From Bacteroidales bacterium (GTDB lineage Bacteria > Bacteroidota > Bacteroidia > Bacteroidales > UBA932): a stretch of DNA of 64,000 nucleotides. Each line of letters starts with the position of its first letter. Position 1 is the stretch's first letter. Position numbers and translations under genes: made by a program. The stretch is from positions 62,001-126,000 of the forward strand of contig JAFVVN010000016.1 of NCBI GenBank assembly GCA_017502125.1. The letters are read 5' to 3'. This document shows positions 48,843 through 58,604 of the stretch, piece by piece. The notes under the pieces are model-generated. The model worked only from the letters and a program-made list of their open reading frames with translations. It was not told the DNA's origin and did no database searches.

Positions 48843-51395
48843 CTATTTGTCGTAATCAGATGCGTTTCCGAACTTGACTCCATTGATCTCAAGGCCGACA
48901 TGTCCCTTAGGGAAATAGCCCCACAGGTAGCTGTTCTCCGCAAGATCTGCGTTACTGGTGAGGTTGTCTGCCGTCATATCCAGATCATGCCCTCCGACAG
49001 GACTCTTCAGGTGTCCGCCTACCACACAGTTCGGGAATTTAAGGTCTGCAAAGCTATCACTGCGCACCATACCGAAGAGCATACCTGCCCTGCCAAGTGA
49101 GGTTACATTTCCAAAAGTCATATCTGAATCAAAAATTGATGCCAGCCTGCCTTCTGTCGACAGACGGAAAAATCCCACAAGGCCACCGGCACTGCAGTTC
49201 TCAGTACTACTAGGCTGGCAGCCTTCTGCAGCAGCTCTTTCCACATCTCCGAAATTCACGTTACCGTTTGAAGCGACACAACAGAAAGCATAACCGATGA
49301 GACCTCCGGCCGGCGTATTATCAATATTAGTTCCGCTCAGGACTGACGCACGATTGATATTCTTTGACATAGTGAACATCGTCTCTTCATTGCTCCACGG
49401 ATCACCGGACTCTCCTACGATTCCGCCAACAGCACAAAGCAGCTTTGCCGCACCCGTACTTTCCAGATTGACAAATTCTGCAGAATTCTCATTGCCTGTT
49501 ATGAGAACGGTTCCGCGCGTATTGCCGCAGATTCCTCCTACCTTGATGGAGTTGTTGGCACCAGTGGTTGTTGCAGAAAGGTTTCCAGAGTTTACACAAT
49601 CCTTCACAGTGTTCTGGATTACTGAAGCATTCGCAGCATTGACACTGCCGAGAATTCCTCCGAGATAGAAACCGTCCAGACCGCTGGTTCCGGCAGCATT
49701 TGCAGTCGTCACTGAAATCGGTTTCATGTTCCTGCACTCTAAAATCTCTGCCAGAGCACATCCTGCTGCAGCATCATCAATTCCACCGACGACACCGCCG
49801 ACTGCCCTGAACTCTGTGGCCGCCACTTCAATCACACCCTTATTATCACATTTGTGCACTCGCGTAACTTCCTTGGAATTGTTATATACGAGGCCGACTA
49901 CACCGCCGACTGTTCCGGAATATCTCATGGCATTTGCCACAAGCTTTCCTTCGTTCACACAGCTGATGGTCTCACCGCTCTGCTGAACGCCGACAATTCC
50001 TCCCAAACCATTTGTGGCGGCAGTAGCGGCAGTAACTGTTCCGGTGTTGACACAGCCCTGCACAAGGCCGTCAGGATATATCACTCCGACTACGCCACCG
50101 GCATAATGGAACTGGGCATTGCTTCCGTTAAGAGTCAGATTACCTTCATTCCTACAGTCGAGCACACTGCCACCATCCAGGAAACCGACTACACCGCCAA
50201 GATAGCAGTATTTTGCGCTTGACTCGGCTGTGATGCTTGTCCTGTTGATCACTTGGGAAAGAGTTCCTCCTGAGAGTTTTCCGACAAGACCGGCCGGACG
50301 GCTGTTGGTTGCTGTGCTAAATGTGATGCTTCCTTCAACGGAGAGGTTCTTCAGGGTCGCTCCTGACTTGACCGTAGCGAACAAACCTCCGAACTGAGAA
50401 TTCACGACATTGAGTCCCGATATTGTATATCCCTGACCATCAAGAGATCCCGTAAGATCCACCGGAGCCCAATCTTTGGTTAGGGCTATATTGTTCTTGA
50501 GCTTCACAGCCACATCTGCATAAGGAGCCTGATCTGCAACAAAAGCGAGCAGCTCTTCCTCGGAAGCTATCATAAGGGACTTCCACGAAGCAGGAGTCTT
50601 TGCTGCCGTTGCATCAAGGCCTCCATTCACAGGGAACACGGCCTCAGCATCAGTTTTCAGGACTGCGAACTCGGATTCCTTCACATATACGACCCTGAAA
50701 CCAGCTTCGAAGGTAGTAGGAAGAAGAGCCATATAGTACTCACCTTCTGAGAATGTAGCTCCGGAAGGTGTCATTTCTATGCTGGTCGCGCTTCCTGCCG
50801 AGACAGCAACTGTAATATCCGCCTTGGCCGCACCGGAAAGAGTCTCTGACGAATTACCGAAGAGTTTCACTGAAGTCACGTCAGCAGGGATGTGGACCTT
50901 GAGAAGTGAAGCCGCATTCTTGAACGCGATGTTTCCGTCCTGATCCACCTTTCCGATAGCGATGAAGGCATCCTCATCAAAGTTCTTTCCCTCCTCAAGA
51001 GACTGTTCCTTAGGAAGCACGATGTTTATCTGTCCTTCAGACGGAAGTTCATCACCGGCTGCGGAGTATGGGAATACAGCATAATAATCCGCTGCTCCCT
51101 CTTCTACATATCCCTTGATTGTGGCTGTAGCACCATTTGCCTCCACCACTCTGAAACGGCGCTTTGCCGAGCCGTCATAAACTGCAACTTCGTCAGTCAG
51201 TTCCCAGCCGAGCTGCATGTCGGTGAATGTGGATTTCACATCATCCTGGGCTGCTTCGACCTCGAAAGTCATCTCGACCAGGTCTCCAGCATTCTCATCC
51301 GGAAGTATGGGAGCCTCGTCCTTTACACAGGCATTGAATACCGTCATGCCGAGCATTACCGATGCCGCGACAAAAAATCTTTCAAAAGTCTTCAT
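48843..51395 (-). CDS. Fimbrillin-like/GLUG-repeat surface lipoprotein 1
   Basis: An 850-residue lipoprotein (signal ends MTVFNACVKD). Residues ~35-270 resemble fimbrillin-type domains of Bacteroidota (VEMTFEVEAAQDDVKSTFTD, KRRFRVVEANGATATIKGYV). Residues ~300-790 are a chain of GLUG-like repeats (YLGGVVGFLDGGSVLDCRNE, NGLGGIVGVQQSGETISC), predicted to form a beta-helix. The end is a conserved module NSYLWGYFPKGHVGLE with INGVKFGNASDYDK. It is close in layout to the proteins at 51546 and 55399. A surface role in glycan binding or adhesion is inferred. The start overlaps a 46-codon ORF by one-base spacing. Confidence 0.82.
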   Translation of the reverse strand: MKTFERFFVAASVMLGMTVFNACVKDEAPILPDENAGDLVEMTFEVEAAQDDVKSTFTDMQLGWELTDEVAVYDGSAKRRFRVVEANGATATIKGYVEEGAADYYAVFPYSAAGDELPSEGQINIVLPKEQSLEEGKNFDEDAFIAIGKVDQDGNIAFKNAASLLKVHIPADVTSVKLFGNSSETLSGAAKADITVAVSAGSATSIEMTPSGATFSEGEYYMALLPTTFEAGFRVVYVKESEFAVLKTDAEAVFPVNGGLDATAAKTPASWKSLMIASEEELLAFVADQAPYADVAVKLKNNIALTKDWAPVDLTGSLDGQGYTISGLNVVNSQFGGLFATVKSGATLKNLSVEGSITFSTATNSRPAGLVGKLSGGTLSQVINRTSITAESSAKYCYLGGVVGFLDGGSVLDCRNEGNLTLNGSNAQFHYAGGVVGVIYPDGLVQGCVNTGTVTAATAATNGLGGIVGVQQSGETISCVNEGKLVANAMRYSGTVGGVVGLVYNNSKEVTRVHKCDNKGVIEVAATEFRAVGGVVGGIDDAAAGCALAEILECRNMKPISVTTANAAGTSGLDGFYLGGILGSVNAANASVIQNTVKDCVNSGNLSATTTGANNSIKVGGICGNTRGTVLITGNENSAEFVNLESTGAAKLLCAVGGIVGESGDPWSNEETMFTMSKNINRASVLSGTNIDNTPAGGLIGYAFCCVASNGNVNFGDVERAAAEGCQPSSTENCSAGGLVGFFRLSTEGRLASIFDSDMTFGNVTSLGRAGMLFGMVRSDSFADLKFPNCVVGGHLKSPVGGHDLDMTADNLTSNADLAENSYLWGYFPKGHVGLEINGVKFGNASDYDK

Positions 51396-51396
51396 G

Positions 51397-51537
51397 TCAC
51401 CAGTTCAGATCAATGTTTCCCAATTCGTCATATGGTGAGGTGGATGCTCCACTCTCATAGCTCATGCACAGCACTGCAGGCTGGTCTACCTCAAGGTATT
51501 CACACAGAGGCGTCGTATAGAATTTCATTTCCATCAT
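51397..51537 (-). CDS. Small 46-residue protein coupled to GLUG lipoprotein 1
   Basis: The ORF starts MMEMKFYTTPLCEYLEVDQP and ends NIDLNW; its TGA is separated from the next ATG by a single base. A charged start, a Pro, a run with alternating acidic and hydrophobic residues, and a central Cys (VLCMSYESGAS) match the layout of the other small ORF at 55243-55365. Such short ORFs before fimbrillin-type genes are seen in Bacteroidota; their function is unknown. Translational coupling is likely. Confidence 0.65.
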   Translation of the reverse strand: MMEMKFYTTPLCEYLEVDQPAVLCMSYESGASTSPYDELGNIDLNW

Positions 51538-51545
51538 GGTATCAA

Positions 51546-54500
51546 TTATTTAGACGTATATTTTTCTGTCTTGTGGATGACTTCATAGTCAGTCGATCTG
51601 TCATTCAGAACAAAGATCTGGAACTCGCTTCCGCCTTCATACACGCGCACGACCACATGGCCGTTTGCTTTCATGCCGTCCTTTGCCGCAGGAGCTGCTG
51701 CGAAGATGTCTCCATAGTTTTTCATGCGTGCCAGAGCGTCATCTCCCGGATGTGCTTCTTTCTCCCATGCCGGCACCACAAAGACCTGAGGATGGGTAGC
51801 CAGCAGGACATCCGCATGCATAGAGTCATCACATGCGTGGTGGTTGCAATGGAACACATCAGTCTCTCCGACACACTTTGCCACCTCTGCCTCCACATCA
51901 AACAGCTGGGTGCCGTTTATATCACCTCCCGTGTGGTAGTCAAAGTCTCCATAGCTTATATTCACGACTGCCGACCACTGGTTTTCCGCTCCCTGAAGGT
52001 CTGACTGAGTCAGTTCCGAAGGCACAATGCTTGCAGACGAAACGCCACTGCCAGTCCAAAGCTGGCCGTTGGCATAGACGTTCCTTATCGAGAAGTCGTT
52101 CCTTGGAGTCTTGAGAGCGAACTGATCGGACGCACCCACCTCAAAGCCGGATATATTATTCAAGCGATTATAATCACTATTCAGGAACTTAAGATAGTTA
52201 TCCATCATGACATAGTCCCTGAACACGCCCTTATCGAAGTATCCTGTATATGGGAAATTGTAATCCGGGTATGCCCTGTCCACGAAATTGTCAACTTCAA
52301 GAGTGCTGCCTACATACGAGACACCGGTCATGAGATATTCTCCGTCCGGACTCCATGGATATTCGGCGGTACCCACTCCGACATGGTCATAATGGAAATG
52401 ACTGACAAGCATGTGGTCGAGCTTTGCAGGAAGCCCGGCTTCTTCCGTAAAATGAGTGACGTAACGAACGATCCATTCGGCAGGAGTGAGACTTTCGTTC
52501 GGTACGCGGTCAAGCTTTGCGCCGTCGTCATTTGCCGGGCCGTTGTCTCCTGCATCCACCATCATGGTCGTTCCGTCAGGAAGGATCATGAATGTGCAGT
52601 TGCCGCGTCCTGTGCTGATATGATGGATGTCCATATAGCCTTGCTGCCATGCTGTGAGCTGCTCGGATCCCGTATAGGAAGATGCATTGCCGAAGATTGG
52701 AGTATAAACTAAGAATTTATACTGCTCAGGAGATGCTTTTTTAAGGAACCCCCAAAGATAACCACCATCGGCTGTACCATTAAATGCTTTCCAATTAGTA
52801 GCATCCATCTCCACATCGCGTTCCGGATACCCAGTTGTCAACCTGCCCTCAAACACACAATTCGAAAGCTCAAACTCGACATAACTGTTGCCTCTCATGC
52901 TGCCAAAGAATATTCCTGCTCTACCATTGGACTTGACGTCTCCGAATGTCATATCTTCTATAAAAGAAACGTCAGCAGTTTTATCAATAATATTCGTGGA
53001 AGAGGCACATATTAATCCGACCAAACCACCGGCATTACATTCAGCTGCTTTCGGAGATGAACCATCTGTAGCTGCTCTTTCAATATTTCCATAGTTCTTG
53101 TCACCGCTTGAAATCAGAGGACAATACAGATAGCCAATAAGTCCGCCAGCTGGAGTTTCGGTATTGTTCGTCTTGCTCAGAACATCTGCACTATTGATAT
53201 TCTTTGCAAGCGTGATCAAAGTTGTCTCTTGATTCCACGGATCACCGGCCTCACCAATAATACCACCAGCAGAGCAAAGCATTTTAGCCGCACTTGCACT
53301 TTCAAGCTTTAGGGTCTGAGCAGCATTTTCGTTTTCCTCAATCACCACAGGGCCGCGTGTGTTTCCACAAATTCCTCCAAGTTTGGCTGAGTTGTTTGAA
53401 CCTGACGTCGTCAGAGAGATATTTCCAGAATTAACACACTTTCTGACTATGTTCTTCACAGCAGAATCGTTTGAAGCGTTGAAGCTGCCAAGAATTCCAC
53501 CTAGATAGAAGCCATCAAGACCACTTGAGCCGGAAGCATTGGATGTAGCCACCGAAATATTCTCCTTGTTCACACATTCCGAAATTTCCGCCAATGCAAA
53601 CCCGTTTCCTACGTCTATACCACCGACAATACCACCGACTGCTCTGAACTCAGTAGCGCTGATGTCTATTGTTCCGTTATTCTCACACTGATTGACATAA
53701 GTCCCTACTGTCGTATTGTTATAAACGAGTCCGACAATTCCACCGACCGTTCCTGAATATCTCATCATATCTGCCTCCAGAGTGCCTTCATTTACACAAC
53801 TTACCGTTTTACCACTCTCTTGGACACCGACTATACCACCAAGGCCGTTTGTGTTCGCTGCAGACGATCTGACTGTTCCTTTATTGATACATCCCTGCAC
53901 GAATCCTGCACCGGAACTTGAATAAATGACTCCTGCCACACCGCCGACATAACCAAAGCCGTTAACCGCACCAAGAACAAGCGTTCCTTCATTCACGCAG
54001 TTGAGCAGTTTTCCGTTGCCATGAACCCAACCGGCAAGGCCGCCAAGATAAAGCAGATCGGCAGATGAACTTGCGTTGATTGTTGTCCTGTTGGTCACAT
54101 TGTACATTGTTCCATGCAGATGGCCGACAAGACCCGTCGGAACATTTTCCACATTCGCTGCGTATGTAATATTTCCATCAATCGTCACATTCTTTAGGGT
54201 TGCACCTGTATTGATTGAGCACATCGCTCCAAGACCTCCTGTCATATTCACTGTCAACCCAGAAATAGTATATCCCTGACCATCAAGTGTTCCTGAGAGA
54301 TCCACCGGAGTCCACTGCTTGGTAAGCTGTATATTCTGGCCGAGCTTTGCCGTCTCCCCTGCATAAGCCGCCTGATTTCCGACAAAATAGAGAAGATCCT
54401 CCTCATCCATAAGCGGGTTCGGAATCCAGGTAGTGAGCTTGTCCGCAGTAGTATAGGCTGTAATGTCGAAACCGTCATTGATCGGGAAGGCTACATTTCC

Positions 54501-55238
54501 TGTATTCTTCTTGATCGAGATTTCATTGCTGTCATTTGCATACACCACCTTGAAGCCTTTTGTGAAAGTCGATGGAAGAAGAGCTATATAATGAACTCCT
54601 GCCGCAAAGGTCTCGCCTGCCGGCTTGAGCACTACCGAGCCCTCAGTTCCTCCTGCCACCATAGGATCGAGGCCAGCATTTGCAGCACCCGCTATTTTCT
54701 CTGCATTGAAGCCCTTGAGAGATACAGATGTTATATTCTCCGGGATATTGATCTTGAGAAGAGACACCACATTCTTGAAGGAAATCCTTGTGCCATCGAC
54801 CTTTCCTACTGCCACGAATGCGTCTTCGTCAAAATCCTTTCCCGAAGCAAGCACCTGCTCAGTCGGAAGATTGAAATAGATCTTGCCATCACCCGGAAGG
54901 GCTTCACGAGCCGCTGAGAACGGAGTCACAGCATAGAATTCTGTCGCTTCTGCTGCAACAGGACCCTTGATGGAAGCCACTCCACCTTTGACCGACTGCA
55001 CGGTGAATTCGCGTTTTGCAATACCGTCATAGATCGCAACCTTGTCACCAACCTCCCAGTTGATTCTCTTTCCGTCAAATGCAGCCTTTGTTTCCGCCAC
55101 AGAAGCCTCAAATGTCATTTCCACCAGATCTCCCTCGTATTCAGGAAGCATCGGTGCAGCCTCTTCGATGCAGGCATTGAAAGCCAACGTGCATAGTGCC
55201 ATGAAGGCAACTGCAAAGATTCTTTTAATTGTCTTCAT
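51546..55238 (-). CDS. Fimbrillin-like/GLUG lipoprotein fused to an MBL-fold hydrolase domain
   Basis: A 1230-residue lipoprotein starting MKTIKRIFAVAFMALCTLAF with lipobox AFNAC. Residues ~30-260 are fimbrillin-like, ~280-820 are GLUG repeats, and the module DGGYLWGFLKKASPEQYKFL ends the first part. It continues in frame through FGNASSYTGSEQLTAWQQGY into a metallo-beta-lactamase-fold domain of ~375 residues, with metal motif HFHYDH at about 947-952 and the tail HVVVRVYEGGSEFQIFVLND. The separate relatives end at FGNASDYDK and begin at AWQKGYMDIHH, so the join looks like a gene fusion of two neighbouring gene types. The start at 55238 is preferred over an upstream in-frame ATG because of the signal peptide and the small ORF. 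Confidence 0.82.
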   Translation of the reverse strand: MKTIKRIFAVAFMALCTLAFNACIEEAAPMLPEYEGDLVEMTFEASVAETKAAFDGKRINWEVGDKVAIYDGIAKREFTVQSVKGGVASIKGPVAAEATEFYAVTPFSAAREALPGDGKIYFNLPTEQVLASGKDFDEDAFVAVGKVDGTRISFKNVVSLLKINIPENITSVSLKGFNAEKIAGAANAGLDPMVAGGTEGSVVLKPAGETFAAGVHYIALLPSTFTKGFKVVYANDSNEISIKKNTGNVAFPINDGFDITAYTTADKLTTWIPNPLMDEEDLLYFVGNQAAYAGETAKLGQNIQLTKQWTPVDLSGTLDGQGYTISGLTVNMTGGLGAMCSINTGATLKNVTIDGNITYAANVENVPTGLVGHLHGTMYNVTNRTTINASSSADLLYLGGLAGWVHGNGKLLNCVNEGTLVLGAVNGFGYVGGVAGVIYSSSGAGFVQGCINKGTVRSSAANTNGLGGIVGVQESGKTVSCVNEGTLEADMMRYSGTVGGIVGLVYNNTTVGTYVNQCENNGTIDISATEFRAVGGIVGGIDVGNGFALAEISECVNKENISVATSNASGSSGLDGFYLGGILGSFNASNDSAVKNIVRKCVNSGNISLTTSGSNNSAKLGGICGNTRGPVVIEENENAAQTLKLESASAAKMLCSAGGIIGEAGDPWNQETTLITLAKNINSADVLSKTNNTETPAGGLIGYLYCPLISSGDKNYGNIERAATDGSSPKAAECNAGGLVGLICASSTNIIDKTADVSFIEDMTFGDVKSNGRAGIFFGSMRGNSYVEFELSNCVFEGRLTTGYPERDVEMDATNWKAFNGTADGGYLWGFLKKASPEQYKFLVYTPIFGNASSYTGSEQLTAWQQGYMDIHHISTGRGNCTFMILPDGTTMMVDAGDNGPANDDGAKLDRVPNESLTPAEWIVRYVTHFTEEAGLPAKLDHMLVSHFHYDHVGVGTAEYPWSPDGEYLMTGVSYVGSTLEVDNFVDRAYPDYNFPYTGYFDKGVFRDYVMMDNYLKFLNSDYNRLNNISGFEVGASDQFALKTPRNDFSIRNVYANGQLWTGSGVSSASIVPSELTQSDLQGAENQWSAVVNISYGDFDYHTGGDINGTQLFDVEAEVAKCVGETDVFHCNHHACDDSMHADVLLATHPQVFVVPAWEKEAHPGDDALARMKNYGDIFAAAPAAKDGMKANGHVVVRVYEGGSEFQIFVLNDRSTDYEVIHKTEKYTSK

Positions 55239-55242
55239 AACA

Positions 55243-55365
55243 TCATACCATTTCAAGTTCATCCAAATTATTAAAGTCCTGAGATTGAATGCTGGCACAA
55301 AGGATAGCTTCAACCTCCATCTCGACCTCCTTGCTGGTCGGTGTCAGATAGTGTTTAGTTTGCAT
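55243..55365 (-). CDS. Small 40-residue protein coupled to the GLUG-MBL fusion gene
   Basis: Starts MQTKHYLTPTSKEVEMEVEA and ends FNNLDELEMV; the stop is 4 bp before the ATG of the fusion gene. Its layout (Tyr-x-x-Pro, alternating Glu/Val, then LCASIQSQD) matches the 46-residue ORF before GLUG lipoprotein 1. It is absent before the third GLUG gene, which instead overlaps the BACON gene. Function unknown. Confidence 0.65.
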   Translation of the reverse strand: MQTKHYLTPTSKEVEMEVEAILCASIQSQDFNNLDELEMV

Positions 55366-55398
55366 GTGTGTTATTATTTATTCTGTTATAGTCCATTG

Positions 55399-57930
55399 CT
55401 ATTTATCATACCCAGATGCCTCGCCGAATTTTACCCCGTCTATACTGAGACCATAGTTGCCACTTTTGCCTGCATAGCTCCACAGATATCCGCCGTCGGC
55501 CTTGCTGTTCTTGTCATCCCAGTTGTCCTCCGTCATGACGACATCCAACTCCTCAGGATAAGTGCTGATGAGCCTGCCTCCGACAACACAGTTGTGGAAT
55601 TTCATATCTCCCTTGCTTGAGCCTCTGAGCCCTCCCATGAATATTCCTGCCCGGCCGACAGACCTGATGGTTCCGGTTGTTACATCACCGTTGAAATGAA
55701 CTGGAAGACGATGTTCGCTGCCAAGGCTGATGAGCCCGATAAAGCCACCTGCAAAGCACACATCAAATTTTGCCAGACCATGACCCTCTGTGAGAGCCCT
55801 CTCGACATCAGCGAAATTTCTGTTTCCGGATGCTGTGACCGGACCATAAAGATAGCCTACGAGTCCTCCGGCTGGTGCTTCCTCTGCGTTGGTCCTGCTC
55901 AACACAGATGCTCTGTTTGTATTATTCAGAAGCGAAATAGTCGTTTCCTCCGAATTCCAGGGATCACCGGCCTCACCTATGATTCCTCCGACCGAGCAAA
56001 GCATCTTCCTGGCTTTAGAATTTTCAAGAGCAACGGACGAGGCCGCATTCTCATTTCCTTCCACTGTCACAGGACCACGGGTGTTGCCACAGATTCCGCC
56101 CACCTTGACGGCATTGTTTGCTCCGGCATCCAAGGAGAGCGTCGCATGAAGATCCCCGGTATTCCGACAGTTCCTCACAACATTGACAATCAGGGACTCA
56201 TTCAGGGCATCTATGCTGCCCACGATTCCACCAAGATAGAAGCCATCCAGACCGCTGGCTCCCGCAGTCTTTCCTACCTTTACAGAGACCGGCACATGGT
56301 TTTCACATTCAGAAACCTCTGCCGGAGCCGGAACTTCTCCACCACCGTCTATGATTCCACCCACGACGCCTCCGACTGCCTGCATTGAAGGAGCACTTAT
56401 CTCAAGTCCACCCCTGTTGATACACTCAGAGACCTTCGCCGCCTTGGAAGTATAATTATATAGAGTTCCGACCACGCCACCAACATGACAGGAGAACCTT
56501 CCGGCATTGACGATCAGTTTCCCTTCATTCGTACATCCCTTGACATCTCCACCCTGCTGCAAGCCCACAACACCACCAAGGCCATCCGTATTTCCTGATT
56601 CTGTAATTATTGAGCCTGTATTCACGCATTTATCCACCAGACCTGCAGGATAGATGACGCCGACAGCGCCACCAACATAACCCTTGCCTTTAGTCTGCGA
56701 AAGGGCTATGGCGCCCTCATTCCGGCACTCGATGAGACTTCCGTCACTGAGCTGACCGACGAGTCCTCCCATATAGCAGGCTCCCTTTGCAGACTCTGCA
56801 GTTACAGCAATCCTGCTGGTGACGTTATACATAGTTCCGTAGAGGTTTGCCACAAGACCGGCCTGAGCCGGATGCTTCTGGGCAACAAGGTTTATGGCTC
56901 CCTCCACAGTGATATTCTTCAATGTCGCATCTGCAGTCAGGTTTGAGAACATTCCGGCATCATCTCCGGCAGAAACATTCAGACCAGAGATAACATGACC
57001 CTGTCCGTCAAGAGTTCCTGTGAACTCGATTGGAGTCCAGGCTGTCGTAAGCGTGATGTCCGCTCCAAGTTTTGCGACCTCGGAAGCATAAGCCTCCTGA
57101 TTGTTCATATATTCCAGAAGCTGGGCCTCTGTCTGAATCGGATTGGCAAGCCATACAAGGGCATCTGCCACAGTCTGATCTGTGACATCATAGGTATTTC
57201 CTGCCTCGAGTTCCAAATCAGTCTCCGGTGCGGGAAGTATCTTAGAGACAGCCAGATAGCCATCCTTTGCATATACCACCTTATATCCGGCCTTGAACAC
57301 CTGCGGTAAAACAACAATCTCATATGTTCCGGACTTGAATACACTTCCCTCCGGACTCAGTGTGACAGTTGTCGTGTTGCCGGCCACGTTCTCATATGCA
57401 AGTCCTTTGATGGAAACGGAAGTCACTCCATCAGGGACATTGATCTTCACATGAGAGACCGCCTTTTCAAATGTGATTTTACCTTCCGCCACCTGTCCTG
57501 TACAGACAGTGGCACTGGAATCGGCAACTGCACCATCTGCAACAATCTGCTCAGCCGGCACATTGATGCATACCTTTCCTTCGGATGGAAGAGTTTCAGA
57601 TGCTGCTGCATATGGCCACACAGCATGATATACCTTAGAGCTGTCGGACACATGACCATGCAGGACGGCCACGCCTTCCTCGCTGACGCCAACAACCTTA
57701 AACTCTCTCTTTCCGACTTCGTCATACACGGCGACCAGGTCATCGGCCTTCCAGACCACTCCCTCTGGCTGCAATGCAGTAAATGTAGTGTCGACAAGAT
57801 CCTTCAGAGCCTCGGAATCCTCAACAGGAGGCAGTTCAGGCTCGAGCGGGGCAAGTTTTCCATCACATGATGCCATATTTACAACAGTCATGGCCGCCAC
57901 TGAGAATCTAATGATATTCTTCTTCATCAT
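55399..57930 (-). CDS. Fimbrillin-like/GLUG-repeat surface lipoprotein 2
   Basis: An 843-residue lipoprotein counted from MMKKNIIRFSVAAMTVVNMA with lipobox NMASC. Fimbrillin-like region ~30-270 (VVWKADDLVAVYDEVGKREF), GLUG repeats ~300-780 (YMGGLVGQLSDGSLIECRNE, DGLGGVVGLQQGGDVKGC), and the end module DGGYLWSYAGKSGNYGLSID with FGEASGYDK. An ATG 33 bp further upstream overlaps the BACON stop (ATGAGTAA), so translation may start there instead, but the signal peptide begins at MMKK. It is a paralogue of the other two GLUG lipoproteins. Confidence 0.8.
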   Translation of the reverse strand: MMKKNIIRFSVAAMTVVNMASCDGKLAPLEPELPPVEDSEALKDLVDTTFTALQPEGVVWKADDLVAVYDEVGKREFKVVGVSEEGVAVLHGHVSDSSKVYHAVWPYAAASETLPSEGKVCINVPAEQIVADGAVADSSATVCTGQVAEGKITFEKAVSHVKINVPDGVTSVSIKGLAYENVAGNTTTVTLSPEGSVFKSGTYEIVVLPQVFKAGYKVVYAKDGYLAVSKILPAPETDLELEAGNTYDVTDQTVADALVWLANPIQTEAQLLEYMNNQEAYASEVAKLGADITLTTAWTPIEFTGTLDGQGHVISGLNVSAGDDAGMFSNLTADATLKNITVEGAINLVAQKHPAQAGLVANLYGTMYNVTSRIAVTAESAKGACYMGGLVGQLSDGSLIECRNEGAIALSQTKGKGYVGGAVGVIYPAGLVDKCVNTGSIITESGNTDGLGGVVGLQQGGDVKGCTNEGKLIVNAGRFSCHVGGVVGTLYNYTSKAAKVSECINRGGLEISAPSMQAVGGVVGGIIDGGGEVPAPAEVSECENHVPVSVKVGKTAGASGLDGFYLGGIVGSIDALNESLIVNVVRNCRNTGDLHATLSLDAGANNAVKVGGICGNTRGPVTVEGNENAASSVALENSKARKMLCSVGGIIGEAGDPWNSEETTISLLNNTNRASVLSRTNAEEAPAGGLVGYLYGPVTASGNRNFADVERALTEGHGLAKFDVCFAGGFIGLISLGSEHRLPVHFNGDVTTGTIRSVGRAGIFMGGLRGSSKGDMKFHNCVVGGRLISTYPEELDVVMTEDNWDDKNSKADGGYLWSYAGKSGNYGLSIDGVKFGEASGYDK

Positions 57931-57955
57931 AGTCTTTTCTTGATCATCAATTGTT

Positions 57956-58600
57956 TTACTCATTTCCCTTTGCGAGCTGTCTCACAGTAAGGACATCGGT
58001 GGCAGTTCCCTCATCCTCCACCTCACAGGTCACATATATGTGTCCTACCCTATGGGTCTCCACGATGCTAGGGAGTCTGTCGACATAGAACTCGATTGTG
58101 GTTTCATCAGCAATATATGGATATAGGGTGATCCAGTCCGAGTCAGTGATGAACCGAAGATTTCCCTTGTCAGTGATGTTGTCTGAGAAACTCATCGAGT
58201 ATGTTCCTGCCCAGCATTCGATTTCAAGCTCTTCCATAGCAAACTGTATTACAGAAGGCTGACGACGCTGGATGACAGTCATTTCCTTGCAATCGTTCCG
58301 GTCACTGGTAAAGACCTTGATCTTGCATGTTCGTGCAGATGCATTAGGATTTTCCAGATAGGAAATAGTGAAGTATTTCCTGTTCGGTTTTCCTCCATGA
58401 AGGTCGGTGGACATCCATGGAGTGGAAGTATCATATTCCAGCCGCCACTCTGTGGTCGCATCCACCATGACATGCTTCACTCCCGCTTCTGCCGGAAGAT
58501 AGATCACATCCCCTTCTACCTCGACCTTTCCTGCACCGGCTTCCTTCTGACAAGCGAGTACAGAGGATATGATGAATATATATGCTAAGATTCTTTTCAT
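57956..58600 (-). CDS. BACON-domain lipoprotein
   Basis: A 214-residue lipoprotein beginning MKRILAYIFIISSVLACQKE (Cys17). Two immunoglobulin-like segments are visible; the first, with LPAEAGVKHVMVDATTEWRL and TSTPWMSTD and ending in KEMTVIQRRQ, fits the BACON domain, and the second (VIQFAMEELEIECWAGTYSM ... DVLTVRQLAKGNE) is of the same type. BACON domains act as spacers or mucin/glycan-associated modules in gut Bacteroidota surface proteins. The start codon at 58600 lies 4 bp after the MBL-fold gene stop; an upstream in-frame ATG is rejected because it overlaps that gene. Confidence 0.75.
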   Translation of the reverse strand: MKRILAYIFIISSVLACQKEAGAGKVEVEGDVIYLPAEAGVKHVMVDATTEWRLEYDTSTPWMSTDLHGGKPNRKYFTISYLENPNASARTCKIKVFTSDRNDCKEMTVIQRRQPSVIQFAMEELEIECWAGTYSMSFSDNITDKGNLRFITDSDWITLYPYIADETTIEFYVDRLPSIVETHRVGHIYVTCEVEDEGTATDVLTVRQLAKGNE

Positions 58601-58604
58601 GGCA

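Noticed and set aside
48843..57930. CRISPR or tandem DNA repeat array suggested by the repetitive text
   Set aside because: The repetition is at protein level (GLUG motifs) with variable spacing; there are no uniform direct repeats with unique spacers.
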